From assembly GCF_000011645.1 (NCBI RefSeq), contig NC_006270.3, forward strand, positions 1,051,501-1,115,500: a stretch of 64,000 nucleotides of DNA, in the 5' to 3' direction. Both the position numbers and the translations under genes were made by a program. Below the pieces are notes generated by a model. The model saw only the letters and a program-made list of their open reading frames with translations, made no database searches and was not told the origin of the DNA. This DNA comes from Bacillus licheniformis DSM 13 = ATCC 14580. GTDB lineage: Bacteria > Bacillota > Bacilli > Bacillales > Bacillaceae. Shown here one piece after another: positions 1-8,597 of this stretch (position 1 is the stretch's first letter; every line of letters begins with the position of its first letter).

Positions 1-1658
1 GCGGAGACCGGACGGAAACCTACAAGGCCGATCGCCTGTCTTTGTCTGAAGTGTATGCTTTTTACGAGCCTGAAATAGGAGGGCTGATCTCGCTCGTTTC
101 TATTTATTTCGGCCTTCTCATTTTCTCGATCTTTTTCCATTACGGCCAATTCTACCTCTTGCAGATGAGCGCAAACCGCATCATTCAAAAGATGAGACAG
201 GATGTATTCGCCAACATTCAAAGGCTTCCTATCCGCTATTTTGATAATTTGCCGGCAGGAAAAATCGTTGCAAGGGTAACGAATGATACCGAAGCGATCC
301 GCGATCTGTATGTGACCGTTCTTTCGACGTTTGTTACAAATATCATTTATATGGCCGGAATATTCGCCGCACTGTTTTTCCTTGATGTCAGGCTGGCCGG
401 CGTCTGTCTGTTGATTGTGCCCCTGATTGTCATTTGGGCTGCTGTTTATCGAAAATTCGCTTCAGGCTACAATCATAAACTTAGGTCAATCAACAGCGAG
501 ATCAACGCCAAAATGAATGAATCGATTCAAGGCATGACGATTATTCAGGCATTCCGGCGCGGACAGGACACAAAAGAAGAATTTGAACAGCTGAATGACA
601 GCCACTTTCATTACCAAAATAAAATGCTGAAATTAAACTCGCTTATGTCCCACAACTTGGTCAACATTCTGAGAAATGTGATGTTCACCGCTCTAATATG
701 GTATTTCGGGGGAGCTGCCCTGAACGCGGAAGGAATGATTTCAATCGGCGTACTCTATGCATTCGTCGATTACTTGAATCGTTTATTTCAGCCGATTACG
801 GGCATCGTCAACCAGTTTGCCAAGCTTGAATTGGCGCGCGTATCATCGGAGCGGGTTTTCCGCCTGCTGGATGAGCCGGGCGTCGATGTCAAAGAGCCGA
901 GCAGCGAAAGAGCGCGGGGGCGAGTCGTGTTTGAGGATGTATCATTTCGCTATCATGACGGTGAAGATGTGCTGAAAAACATCTCATTTGAAGCGAAGCA
1001 AGGGGAGACCGTTGCATTGGTCGGTCATACGGGCTCAGGCAAAAGCTCAATCATGAATGTTCTTTTCCGCTTTTACGATATTGAAAAGGGCGATGTCAAA
1101 ATCGACGGCAGAAGCATATATGATATGTCAAGGCAGGAAATCAGAAAGCATATGGGCATCGTTCTCCAGGATCCTTACTTATTTTCCGGCACGATTGCTT
1201 CAAATGTCAGCCTTGACAATGCTGATATTACTAGAGAGCAAATAGAAGACGCCTTGAAACAGGTCGGGGCTCTTGAGGTGCTCGCCCGTCTGCCGAAAGG
1301 CCTTGACGAGCCGGTCATCGAAAAAGGAAGCACCCTTTCTTCAGGAGAAAGGCAGCTGATCTCGTTTGCCCGTGCGCTGGCATACGATCCGGCTATTCTT
1401 ATTTTAGACGAGGCGACGGCCCATATCGATACCGAAACAGAAGCGGTCATTCAAAAAGCGCTTGACGTCGTCAAACAAGGGCGCACAACCTTTATCATCG
1501 CCCACAGGCTGTCAACGATCAAAAACGCCGACCAGATTCTGGTGCTTGAAAAAGGCCGGATTATCGAAAGGGGAAATCATGAAGAGCTGATGAAGCAAAA
1601 AGGCCAATACTATCAAATGTATGAACTGCAAAAGGGGAAAGGAACCCTGATAGGGTAA
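1..1658 (+). CDS. yheH: ABC exporter subunit YheH, 5' end outside the window
   Basis: Half-size ABC exporter, membrane domain followed by nucleotide-binding domain, probably working as a heterodimer with YheI in the cytoplasmic membrane. The frame is open from base 3 with no stop, so the gene begins upstream and its first part is missing; about 550 residues remain against roughly 670 in B. subtilis YheH. Membrane segments lie in the first 300 visible residues. Walker A (GHTGSGKSS) is near nt 1022-1048, the signature LSSGERQ near 1335-1355, and Walker B (ILILDEA) at 1395-1415, followed by the H-loop IIAHRLS. In B. subtilis yheI-yheH is linked to sporulation induction; the substrate cannot be read from the sequence. 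yheG converges on it 20 nt downstream. Confidence 0.9.
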   Translation, partial: GDRTETYKADRLSLSEVYAFYEPEIGGLISLVSIYFGLLIFSIFFHYGQFYLLQMSANRIIQKMRQDVFANIQRLPIRYFDNLPAGKIVARVTNDTEAIRDLYVTVLSTFVTNIIYMAGIFAALFFLDVRLAGVCLLIVPLIVIWAAVYRKFASGYNHKLRSINSEINAKMNESIQGMTIIQAFRRGQDTKEEFEQLNDSHFHYQNKMLKLNSLMSHNLVNILRNVMFTALIWYFGGAALNAEGMISIGVLYAFVDYLNRLFQPITGIVNQFAKLELARVSSERVFRLLDEPGVDVKEPSSERARGRVVFEDVSFRYHDGEDVLKNISFEAKQGETVALVGHTGSGKSSIMNVLFRFYDIEKGDVKIDGRSIYDMSRQEIRKHMGIVLQDPYLFSGTIASNVSLDNADITREQIEDALKQVGALEVLARLPKGLDEPVIEKGSTLSSGERQLISFARALAYDPAILILDEATAHIDTETEAVIQKALDVVKQGRTTFIIAHRLSTIKNADQILVLEKGRIIERGNHEELMKQKGQYYQMYELQKGKGTLIG

Positions 1659-1677
1659 GCCGGATCTTCACCCGGCC

Positions 1678-2301
1678 TTAATAAGCGAGCCCCACCCTCG
1701 CCTTGACAAACTGGTCAGACTCTAGCTGTGTAAAAAGAAAATGGGCGGTGTCGCCGGTGGATATTTCTCTTCCGCCGGGCGGCAGAACATCCTGTTCAAA
1801 ACGGTATGTCTTCAATGCCGGCCCATCGGGGAGATACGTCGGGCAGACGATCGTCCAATCCAGATCAGATTCGCGGAGCCGTTCGTACACACGGGCATGT
1901 TCTTGAGCTGCGCGCGTAGAGCGCCGTTTTGATTCGTTTGTTTCAAAGCGGTAAAGGGCCGGGTTCTGCCTTGCGTTTAAAATGCCGGCGGTTCCGATGG
2001 TAATCAGCCGTTTGATCCGATGTACGTTCATGGCGTTTATGATGTGTTCGATGGAGACGGTCAATGTATCGTCTCCATCTGTGTTTAAACAGCTGACAAC
2101 GATATCGCAATCTTTTATTAAAGACTCGACGTCATGCCGGTTCCTGGCGTTTCCTATATGTGCTTGGCATAAATCCGGAATGCGGGCGCCTTCCGTCCTC
2201 CGGACAAGTGCGTTAACGGAATGGTGCCCATCCTCTTCAACAAAATTGAGAAAGGCCTGTCCGACACGGCCTGTACCTCCAAAAAGCGCAATCTTCAACA
2301 T
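1678..2301 (-). CDS. yheG: NAD(P)-binding Rossmann-fold protein YheG
   Basis: Short-chain, NmrA/SDR-like NAD(P)-binding protein of 207 residues; the substrate is unknown. The N-terminus shows a beta-strand followed by G8-x-x-G11-x-x-G14 (GGTGRVG), the dinucleotide-binding turn. The start at 2301 is preferred over an in-frame one eight codons upstream, because GGGAG lies 6 nt before this ATG and the length then matches the B. subtilis protein (about 206). It converges with yheH and follows a possible small gene on the same strand. Confidence 0.82.
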   Translation of the reverse strand: MLKIALFGGTGRVGQAFLNFVEEDGHHSVNALVRRTEGARIPDLCQAHIGNARNRHDVESLIKDCDIVVSCLNTDGDDTLTVSIEHIINAMNVHRIKRLITIGTAGILNARQNPALYRFETNESKRRSTRAAQEHARVYERLRESDLDWTIVCPTYLPDGPALKTYRFEQDVLPPGGREISTGDTAHFLFTQLESDQFVKARVGLAY

Positions 2302-2321
2302 GATCACTCCCATCGGATCTA

Positions 2322-2465
2322 TCATACGTCAGATCGTCCGGAAGAAAAAGCCCCGCGTAAACAAAAGGTTCCATGATAAGGACGGACATTTGAGACATAC
2401 TCATTCAATAGAGAAATCCCGACAAATTGAATCAATTCCCAATTGATGCTCAACATCAGCTGCAT
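2322..2465 (-). CDS. candidate small protein, position of yheF
   Basis: A 47-codon frame with a strong ribosome site (AAAGGAGGGG, 5 nt before ATG at 2465) on the minus strand between sspB and yheG. It starts MQLMLSINWELIQFVG and contains one hydrophobic stretch, then a basic tail. It ends 20 nt before the yheG start, so the two could be cotranscribed. B. subtilis has a small gene, yheF, in this position, but I cannot confirm similarity from memory. Existence rests on the ribosome site and synteny only. Confidence 0.4.
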   Translation of the reverse strand: MQLMLSINWELIQFVGISLLNEYVSNVRPYHGTFCLRGAFSSGRSDV

Positions 2466-2586
2466 GCCGACCCCTCCTTTATACCAGCATATGAAAAAAG
2501 GAGAAGCGGGTGCGGGCTTTCACAAGATATGCCAGAGGGGAGGCCCCCGTGATGGTAATGAATGAGAAGGTTTGCCGAAAAGCTAA

Positions 2587-2611
2587 AGAAGGTGCAGTAT
2601 ATGCACCTTCT
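2587..2611 (-). terminator. sspB terminator
   Basis: Perfect 10-bp stem (AGAAGGTGCA pairing with TGCACCTTCT) just beyond the sspB stop, followed on the minus strand by a T-rich tail. Confidence 0.8.
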
Positions 2612-2634
2612 GTTATCCATGAATATGAAGTTGT

Positions 2635-2838
2635 TTAAAATTGTTGACCGCCCATAGATGCTTGAGCTTGGGAAACTAAACGTTTTGTAATTTCTCCGCC
2701 GACAGAACCGTTTGCACGGGAAGTCGTGTCAGCGCCAAGGTTTACGCCGAACTCAGAAGCGATTTCGAATTTCATTTGTTCGATCGCTTGCGCTGCTCCT
2801 GGGACAAGCAGTTGATTTGAAGAATTTTGATTAGCCAT
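2635..2838 (-). CDS. sspB: major small acid-soluble spore protein, alpha/beta type
   Basis: Alpha/beta-type SASP of 67 residues that coats DNA in the forespore and protects it from UV and heat; it is cleaved by the Gpr protease at germination. Diagnostic features are the EIASEFGVNLGADTTSRANG core with the Gpr site, the GGEITKRLV segment, and a Gly/Gln-rich end. Position next to yheG matches B. subtilis sspB. Upstream on the minus strand CATACCA (2864-2870) resembles a sigma-G -10, but the -35 is poor. AGGAG lies 11 nt before the ATG. Confidence 0.93.
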   Translation of the reverse strand: MANQNSSNQLLVPGAAQAIEQMKFEIASEFGVNLGADTTSRANGSVGGEITKRLVSQAQASMGGQQF

Positions 2839-3073
2839 TTGTCATCAAACTCCTTTATAAAAATGGTATGGTTGGGCTGACTGGAGTTGCACCAGCTGAC
2901 GGCTTCCACCGATAGAAAACCGCTGCCTTCTCGGCTAAAGCCCAATGTTGGTTTGTACTACGTATTATGGTGGATTCAATAAAATAAATGCGCGTTTCAA
3001 TCTGGTAAATGTTGAAAGACGAAAAGGTTATGATTGGGGCAAGCTAAGGAAAAAAGCCAGGAGGATGAAGAAG

Positions 3074-3298
3074 ATGATGTGTCCAGTGTGCAACGGGATT
3101 CTCGTCCAGACGAGGCATTGTCCGAAGTGCGGCGGGGAAATGGCGGACGCCGGGAGAGCAACCGATTTTTTCGGTCCTTACAGTCCGTACATGGAGTTCG
3201 ATTCATTTAAACAAACGCAAACCGCGTGCGTTCATTTATATACGTGCCAAGACTGCACTTATGAAGAAACCGTTGAAATTGAAACGACCGAAGCATAG
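3074..3298 (+). CDS. small double zinc-ribbon protein
   Basis: Hypothetical 74-residue protein. Two Cys-x2-Cys knuckles at C3/C6 and C16/C19 would form one zinc ribbon, and C52, C58 and C61 (with H54 near) suggest a second metal site. The tail is acidic. The start is placed at the ATG 9 nt after AGGAGG (3059-3064); the longer in-frame extension upstream lacks a ribosome site. No function is assigned. It stands alone between sspB and msmX, both on the other strand. Confidence 0.65.
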   Translation: MMCPVCNGILVQTRHCPKCGGEMADAGRATDFFGPYSPYMEFDSFKQTQTACVHLYTCQDCTYEETVEIETTEA

Positions 3299-3340
3299 CT
3301 GCATAGAGAGCCGCAGCATGCTTCGGTCATGTTTGAAACT
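3286..3340 (+). terminator. long hairpin overlapping the zinc-ribbon stop codon
   Basis: GACCGAAGCAT (3286-3296) pairs perfectly with 3318-3328, and GCTGC (3298-3302) pairs with 3313-3317, giving a 16-bp stem with one bulged A. The downstream tail is only moderately T-rich. It contains the stop codon of the zinc-ribbon gene. Confidence 0.5.
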
Positions 3341-3343
3341 GTG

Positions 3344-4450
3344 TTATCCTTCAGAGCGGATGCGGAGCTCCGTTTCTTTATCAAAAAAGTGAGCTTTATT
3401 CATGTCAAGCGCCAGTGGAATCGTATCGCCGGCCTGAACGTCGGTCCTTGAATCGACTCTGGCGATAAACGGCTGAGTGCCGGCCTGCGAATAAAGCATC
3501 GTTTCCGCGCCCATCAGCTCGGCTACCTCAATTTTCGCATCGACTTTCGAGTCTTTTGACGCTTCAATGAAAACAGGTTCATCATGGATATCTTCAGGCC
3601 TGATTCCCATGATGATTTCCTTGCCGACATAACCCTGGCCGCGCAGAACTTTCATTTTTCCTTCCGGCACGCGAACCGAAACGCCGTCGAATGTAAACAT
3701 GTCTTCTTTCAGAGTGCCGGTAAAGAAGTTCATTGCAGGAGACCCGATAAAGCCGCCGACAAACACGTTTTCCGGATTTTCGTAGACTTCCTTCGGCGCC
3801 CCGACCTGCTGGATGATTCCGTCTTTCATGACGACGAGCCGCGTAGCCATCGTCATCGCTTCCGTCTGGTCGTGGGTGACATAGATGGTCGTCGTCTGCA
3901 GACGCTGATGAAGCTTTGTGATTTCCGCGCGCATTTGTACGCGCAATTTGGCATCAAGGTTTGATAGCGGCTCATCCATCAAGAACACCTTTGCATCCCG
4001 AACAATTGCCCGGCCTAAGGCGACGCGCTGGCGCTGTCCGCCGGAAAGCGCTTTTGGCTTTCTATCCAAATATTGTTCAAGGCCCAGAATTTTGGCCGCT
4101 TCATGGACACGCCGTTTGATTTCATCCTTCGGAAACTTCCGCAGCTTCAAGCCGAAAGCCATATTGTCATAGACGTTCATGTGCGGATACAGGGCATAGT
4201 TTTGGAATACCATCGCAATGTCGCGGTCTTTAGGAGCGACATCATTCATCCGTTTGCCGTCGATTGTGAATTCGCCATCCGTAATTTCCTCAAGGCCTGC
4301 GATCATTCTGAGCGTTGTCGACTTGCCGCAGCCTGACGGTCCGACAAAGACGATAAATTCCTTATCCTCGATATGAAGATTAAAATTATCCACAGCCGTA
4401 ACTTTGTTGTCATACACTTTGTATATCCGATCGAGCACGAGTTCCGCCAT
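3344..4450 (-). CDS. msmX: multi-sugar ABC transporter ATPase MsmX
   Basis: Shared ATPase that energises several carbohydrate ABC importers (maltodextrin, arabino- and galacto-oligosaccharides and others in B. subtilis). 368 residues: Walker A GPSGCGKST at 37-45, Q-loop FQNYALYPH near 82-90, LSGGQ at 135-139, Walker B FLMDEPLSNLD near 157-167, then the C-terminal MalK-type OB domain. The start at 4450 follows GAGGGGGA and matches the family (365 in B. subtilis); an upstream extension is rejected because it would run through the promoter and cre. Lies downstream of yxkF, as in B. subtilis, though at another chromosomal position. Confidence 0.95.
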   Translation of the reverse strand: MAELVLDRIYKVYDNKVTAVDNFNLHIEDKEFIVFVGPSGCGKSTTLRMIAGLEEITDGEFTIDGKRMNDVAPKDRDIAMVFQNYALYPHMNVYDNMAFGLKLRKFPKDEIKRRVHEAAKILGLEQYLDRKPKALSGGQRQRVALGRAIVRDAKVFLMDEPLSNLDAKLRVQMRAEITKLHQRLQTTTIYVTHDQTEAMTMATRLVVMKDGIIQQVGAPKEVYENPENVFVGGFIGSPAMNFFTGTLKEDMFTFDGVSVRVPEGKMKVLRGQGYVGKEIIMGIRPEDIHDEPVFIEASKDSKVDAKIEVAELMGAETMLYSQAGTQPFIARVDSRTDVQAGDTIPLALDMNKAHFFDKETELRIRSEG

Positions 4451-4469
4451 TTTTTCTCCCCCTCTTTTA

Positions 4470-4483
4470 TGTAAGCGCTTTAA
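4470..4483 (-). promoter_or_regulatory. cre (CcpA) box in the msmX leader
   Basis: TGTAAGCGCTTTAA matches the catabolite-response consensus TGWAARCGYTWWCA at 13 of 14 positions and is near-palindromic. It lies between the msmX promoter and its ribosome site, a position suited to CcpA roadblock or repression. Confidence 0.65.
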
Positions 4484-4493
4484 CTGATTTAAG

Positions 4494-4521
4494 TTTATAA
4501 AAAACGGCAGGGCGGTGTAAA
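4494..4521 (-). promoter_or_regulatory. sigma-A promoter of msmX
   Basis: On the minus strand, TTTACA (4516-4521), a 16-nt spacer, then TATAAA (4494-4499), just upstream of the cre box. Confidence 0.6.
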
Positions 4522-4565
4522 TGGACATGGTGCACAATTTCTTTTCGTGCATATTGCTGAAGCCG

Positions 4566-5447
4566 CTAAAGGAGATGCATCATCAAATAAACAGCGGCTG
4601 CTTCTTCAAACTGTCTGATGTCAATTGCAGTCCGTTCGATAAATTTATCAATTCTGTACTGCAGGCTGTTTCGGTGGATAAACAAACGTTTGGCTGTAAG
4701 AGAGGCATTCAGGTTGCATCTCATATACGTTTTGATGGTCAGGGATGTCTCGGGATCAGACAGCGCTTCTCTTACGGCGTCCGAAAATGAAGAAGCATGA
4801 ACCCGCTCCGGTTTTGCCGTCAAAAAAGACGGGAGGCACTGGCAAAACGTGGCGACGTTTCCGATGTCACCCGCTTCCAGCATGTAATGAAACATTTGTT
4901 TTTCAAAGCGGATTTTGCCTTGAAGCGATCCGTTGACTGGATGAAGCTGGCCGCTGAAAAACACAGGAGTTGCCATGAAATCGCTTGTCAGTGCATCCGC
5001 AAGCTCGGACAGCTCTTTTTTTGCGAGAAACGGTGAAGGATTTTCGTGGACGATAACGGCTTCATGCCGGTCGTACCATACAACAAGCGGGTCTTTAAAA
5101 AAGCCGCTGACCGCTTCTTTAATCGCCTGTCTTTCTTCAGGGGCATGCTCCATTTTAAAAAAATGGCCTTGAATCAGCTGAATGTTTCCCGGGTTTTGGA
5201 GGGGGGCATCGCAAAAGAAATATTCGTGCCATTCTTTCTCCCGCTTTGTCAGCTGCTGCGGACGATGCGGTTCTGAAAAAGGCCGGAATAGGCAATAGAG
5301 CAGCTCTTTTTCCCGGTCGGTGACCGCGCTTTTCAAAACGCCGAAAGTTTCGCCTTCGTCGGTTTGAAACCATAATGCATCGTGCTTTGAAACAGCCTTA
5401 GATCCAACCATCCGTTCACCGTAAAGCGTCTTTAATTTCTCCAGCAT
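4566..5447 (-). CDS. yxkF: PucR/CdaR-type transcriptional regulator, YxkF-like
   Basis: 293-residue regulator with a C-terminal PucR-type helix-turn-helix: the segment starting TYMRCNLNASLTAKRL and HRNSLQYRIDK, near residues 240-270, is characteristic. The first 220 residues form a sensor region without a recognised ligand. AAAGGACG lies 7 nt before the ATG. In B. subtilis 168 the yxkF-msmX pair sits in the yxk region, so this pairing supports the name and suggests a role in sugar-transport control, which is unproven. Confidence 0.75.
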   Translation of the reverse strand: MLEKLKTLYGERMVGSKAVSKHDALWFQTDEGETFGVLKSAVTDREKELLYCLFRPFSEPHRPQQLTKREKEWHEYFFCDAPLQNPGNIQLIQGHFFKMEHAPEERQAIKEAVSGFFKDPLVVWYDRHEAVIVHENPSPFLAKKELSELADALTSDFMATPVFFSGQLHPVNGSLQGKIRFEKQMFHYMLEAGDIGNVATFCQCLPSFLTAKPERVHASSFSDAVREALSDPETSLTIKTYMRCNLNASLTAKRLFIHRNSLQYRIDKFIERTAIDIRQFEEAAAVYLMMHLL

Positions 5448-5465
5448 ACGTCAACGTCCTTTTCT

Positions 5466-5675
5466 TTACTCGTAAATATGGAAGAGCATTAATTCATGAA
5501 TTTCGCTTTTCAGGGAAGGCTCGTCATCATGCGGGGGATAGGTGCTGCCCCACTCGATTTCCCCCGATTTATGATAAATTCCTTCATAATGAATCCCTTT
5601 ATGATAAAACGATATTTTCCAGCCGGGAAGCCTTTCTTTTTTAAACAGCGGCTTCCATTGAAAGTGAGAAATCAT
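5466..5675 (-). CDS. yheE: conserved small protein YheE
   Basis: 69-residue soluble protein of the YheE family, function unknown. It is rich in aromatic and charged residues and starts MISHFQWKPLFKK. The ATG at 5675 is 10 nt after AGGAG; an in-frame GTG three codons upstream would sit directly on the ribosome site and is rejected. It lies between yxkF and yheD as yheE does relative to yheD in B. subtilis. Confidence 0.75.
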   Translation of the reverse strand: MISHFQWKPLFKKERLPGWKISFYHKGIHYEGIYHKSGEIEWGSTYPPHDDEPSLKSEIHELMLFHIYE

Positions 5676-5800
5676 TAACGCCACGCTCCTTCATTGATTT
5701 CAGGTGGGCAAAATCCAGCGAGCAGACTAAACGTTGATTTGTTATCATTGTATCTCATTCACAGAAAAGATCATAGATTCTTTTCAAATGGAGATTTTCA

Positions 5801-5833
5801 AAAAAATACCGTGAAGAAGCAGATTCTTCACGG
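5801..5833 (-). terminator. terminator of yheC-yheD
   Basis: Perfect 10-bp stem (5809-5818 with 5824-5833) followed on the minus strand by TATTTTTTTG. The yheD stop codon lies inside the stem. Confidence 0.9.
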
Positions 5834-7186
5834 CTTGAGGTCATGCCACATGTCCTCCGGATTAAGGATTGACTGTTCGGTTAAATAAGAAGCATATTCA
5901 AAGCTTCTTTTCTTCGTTAAGCGGCTGACAGATGCCAGACGGGGATGGGAGAAGATTCCTCGGCCGGGCCGGGAGTTGGCTTCAAACAGCCACACCTTTC
6001 CCGAACGGTCCAATCCCAGGTCAAAGCCGATTTCTCCGATGAAACCGTCAAGCTTTTCGTCAAGGACCCGGCTGAGAAGGACCGCCGCTTTTGTCAGCTT
6101 TTGCAGAGTGTGAAGCCTTTCCTGAGGATCATCATAAATCTCTGCAAGTGTTTTCACGGCGCCGCCGCTCGACATATGGGTTGTAATTCCGTCCTTTCCA
6201 GCGATTTTGGCCGCGATGGCTGTGACGGTCCATTGACCTTTTCCGTTTTTGTTTGTATGAACCCTGAAATCTGCCGGGTGATGATCCACTTCGATCCGTT
6301 CGATGCCTTGCTGGGCAAGATAAGAAGTATGTTTGTGAAGCATCTGCCATTCTTTTAAACATTCAGCAGCGGACGAAAAAGATGTGACGCCTTCGGCATG
6401 TCTGGCAAGAATACCGTTTTCTTCCCGTTTTGAAAGCTGGAATATGCCTTTGCCGAAACTGCCGCCGGCGGGCTTTACATAAATGAAGCCGTATTGGTCG
6501 ATCATGTCTTCGATTTTATCGGCATCGGGCTCCAATGCCGAAAATGGAAGCAATTCCGCTGTCCTCTCGTCTTGCTGCAGACATTCATAGATCTCCCATT
6601 TATTAAAGAAGCCCGGATTGAACCACGGAATGCGGTATTCATCCATAAGCCGTTTTTTTGTTTCCCGCAAGGCGGAGGATTCTTCGGCTTTGCGGTTCGG
6701 CAGTCTGTCGTATACAACATTAGGCAGCGGGACTATGGCCTCCTCCCAGCCGTTTTCCCTGAAAATGAGAGCCTGCACCGTGCCTTCTTCCCAATTAATC
6801 TGGTGCGCCCCGAACAGATAGCTGTAGCCTCCTGCCGGGAGATCCATCGTCAAAAGCTTCGAAAAAAATAAAGACCTTCCTCTGACAGGATCCAGCTGCG
6901 ATTTTGTGAAACCGGCGGTGAAAATCCCGATTAAAGGCCCGATATAGACGGTATTGTCGCGAAAAAGCAGGGAGGCTTTGCCGCGGTACGGAATCCGCAG
7001 GTTTTTGTACAGATTTTCGGATAATAAAACGGTGCGCTTCAAATGGCTGTCAAATGAGACATGGCACCGTTCAACACTCGTACCGAAAGCGGCGAATAAC
7101 AGACCGTCCTGTTTGAAAGAAGCGGGCAGGAGCATCGTGTTTTCACTCGTCTGGTGGATGCCGACCGTCAGCGGTTGACCGGTCAT
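5828..7186 (-). CDS. yheD: ATP-grasp spore-coat-associated protein YheD
   Basis: 452 residues of the YheC/YheD family, spore-associated proteins with a C-terminal ATP-grasp fold. The ATP-binding segment YVKPAGGSFGKGIFQL and the metal-binding end FDLGLDRSGKVWLFEANSRPG are visible, so amide-bond ligase chemistry is plausible, but no substrate is known. Its start overlaps the stop of yheC by 4 nt, indicating translational coupling. In B. subtilis the protein localises to the forming spore under mother-cell control. Confidence 0.9.
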   Translation of the reverse strand: MTGQPLTVGIHQTSENTMLLPASFKQDGLLFAAFGTSVERCHVSFDSHLKRTVLLSENLYKNLRIPYRGKASLLFRDNTVYIGPLIGIFTAGFTKSQLDPVRGRSLFFSKLLTMDLPAGGYSYLFGAHQINWEEGTVQALIFRENGWEEAIVPLPNVVYDRLPNRKAEESSALRETKKRLMDEYRIPWFNPGFFNKWEIYECLQQDERTAELLPFSALEPDADKIEDMIDQYGFIYVKPAGGSFGKGIFQLSKREENGILARHAEGVTSFSSAAECLKEWQMLHKHTSYLAQQGIERIEVDHHPADFRVHTNKNGKGQWTVTAIAAKIAGKDGITTHMSSGGAVKTLAEIYDDPQERLHTLQKLTKAAVLLSRVLDEKLDGFIGEIGFDLGLDRSGKVWLFEANSRPGRGIFSHPRLASVSRLTKKRSFEYASYLTEQSILNPEDMWHDLKP

Positions 7187-8268
7187 CTTTTCTCAGCCCC
7201 TTTCGCGCCGGCTGAAGCCGTTAAGAATGAGCAGTACTCCAAAGGACCTTTATACAAAAGCTCCCTTTTTTCAGGAGAGTGCTTGATAAAAGCGTGTTTT
7301 CCGGGCTTTGAGTTGACATCCAGCAGCCAGACTTTTCCGTCTTTTGTCAGGCAGATATCAAGGCCGAGCTCGAATAATGGCCCGTGATTTGATTCAAGCG
7401 CCAGGGGAACGGCCTGCGCCATTGTCTCTAAATCATCGAGAAGGACGGCCTGGCGCTTTTTCGGCACGGATAAAAGCCAGCTGTCAAAGCTCACCGCCTC
7501 AGAGCCACCGGCCAGGTTTGCAAGCAGTCCATGCTGATAGCTCCGCCTTACCGTTTTACCGGCTGTTTCCCATTCGCCATAGCCGTTTTTCTGTAGCAGC
7601 AATCTGATATCACAAGGAAAACCGTCCTTGTCTTGAATATCGAGGAACGATTGCAGCAGATAGCGGTGCTGAAGAACTTTTTGGCACCACGTTTCAAATG
7701 AGGCCTGTTTCGAAAATGATTTCAGCTGTTTGTGTTTTCCGGTTTGGTAGGCGGCCTTTACCGTTTTTCCCGTAAGCTCAAGATGAATGATGCCGCGGCC
7801 TCCTGATCCGGATGCAGGCTTCAAGATGCATGATTTTTCTTTTGCAAGCTTGCGCAGGATATCCTGGGCATTTTCTGCAATCGTTGTTGCAGGAAGGTAG
7901 GACTTGATGACGGGATCGGCTTTCAATGCTTTGTAAACCGTCCATTTGTCAGGAAGTCCAAGTCCTAAAAATGTCGTTTTAGGATACTTTTTGAGCCATT
8001 CGACAATCGGTTTTGCTTTTTTCGATTGCTGATCTCTGCCGTAAAAGCAGCGGTCATAGATCAATTCCGGGATTTCTCTTTCAATTTCATTCCACTGTCC
8101 TGACTTCGGGTGAAAGGAGAGCCCTTTCACAAGCAGGGAACCGGGGGAAATATCCAGGGGGGTGAACCGGATAAATCGGATTCCGTAGTCCGAAGCCACT
8201 TTGGCCAGTTCTTCGGCATAGGCTTTTTCATGTCCGTGCGACAGCGACATAAATCCAAGCGTGATCAT
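7183..8268 (-). CDS. yheC: ATP-grasp spore-coat-associated protein YheC
   Basis: 361-residue paralogue of YheD. It shows CILKPASGSGGRGIIHL (nucleotide-binding loop) and LGLDICLTKDGKVWLLDVNSKPG (metal site). It has AGGAGG 7 nt before ATG. First gene of the two-gene yheC-yheD operon; the reaction is unknown. Confidence 0.9.
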   Translation of the reverse strand: MITLGFMSLSHGHEKAYAEELAKVASDYGIRFIRFTPLDISPGSLLVKGLSFHPKSGQWNEIEREIPELIYDRCFYGRDQQSKKAKPIVEWLKKYPKTTFLGLGLPDKWTVYKALKADPVIKSYLPATTIAENAQDILRKLAKEKSCILKPASGSGGRGIIHLELTGKTVKAAYQTGKHKQLKSFSKQASFETWCQKVLQHRYLLQSFLDIQDKDGFPCDIRLLLQKNGYGEWETAGKTVRRSYQHGLLANLAGGSEAVSFDSWLLSVPKKRQAVLLDDLETMAQAVPLALESNHGPLFELGLDICLTKDGKVWLLDVNSKPGKHAFIKHSPEKRELLYKGPLEYCSFLTASAGAKGAEKR

Positions 8269-8597
8269 GATTATACCTCCTTCATGAAAAACAAGGCTTA
8301 ACAGGCTGAGACTGTCAAACTTCGGGCAAACTTTAATATATAGACTTCTGTTTCATGATACGCTTGAGATTGCAGAAATAGGCTTTTGTAAATTGGAAAT
8401 GATTAAAAATTTTAGAGCGCCCTTTATACAATTGCCATCTGACCCATTGTATTTTGAAGCGGCTTGCTCCATTCCGTTATTTGCCCGTCTTTTATTCAGC
8501 TACTATAATAACGTTAGGCAAGACGGTGAGGACCATCGCCAAGACCTACGCTGTACAGCTATGATGTCAGGTAAAAAGGAAGGCAGTTGAAAAGAAC
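8269..8597. other. intergenic region between divergent yheC and yheB
   Basis: Holds the yheB promoter (8481-8509). No convincing mother-cell promoter for yheC could be fixed; AT-rich sequence at 8320-8350 is where one would be expected. A 65-codon open frame here runs through the yheB promoter and has no ribosome site. Confidence 0.5.
8481..8509 (+). promoter_or_regulatory. sigma-A promoter of yheB
   Basis: TTGCCC (8481-8486), 17-nt spacer, TATAAT (8504-8509), about 90 nt before the yheB start. Confidence 0.65.

Noticed and set aside
2551..2637. 28-codon plus-strand frame behind GGGGAGG opposite the sspB 3' end
   Set aside because: Half of it is the sspB terminator hairpin; chance ribosome site is the simpler reading.
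2864..2893. Sigma-G promoter of sspB as a separate feature
   Set aside because: The -10 is one base off consensus but the -35 is poor, so it is only mentioned with the gene.
8393..8590. 65-codon open frame before yheB
   Set aside because: No ribosome site and it contains the yheB promoter.
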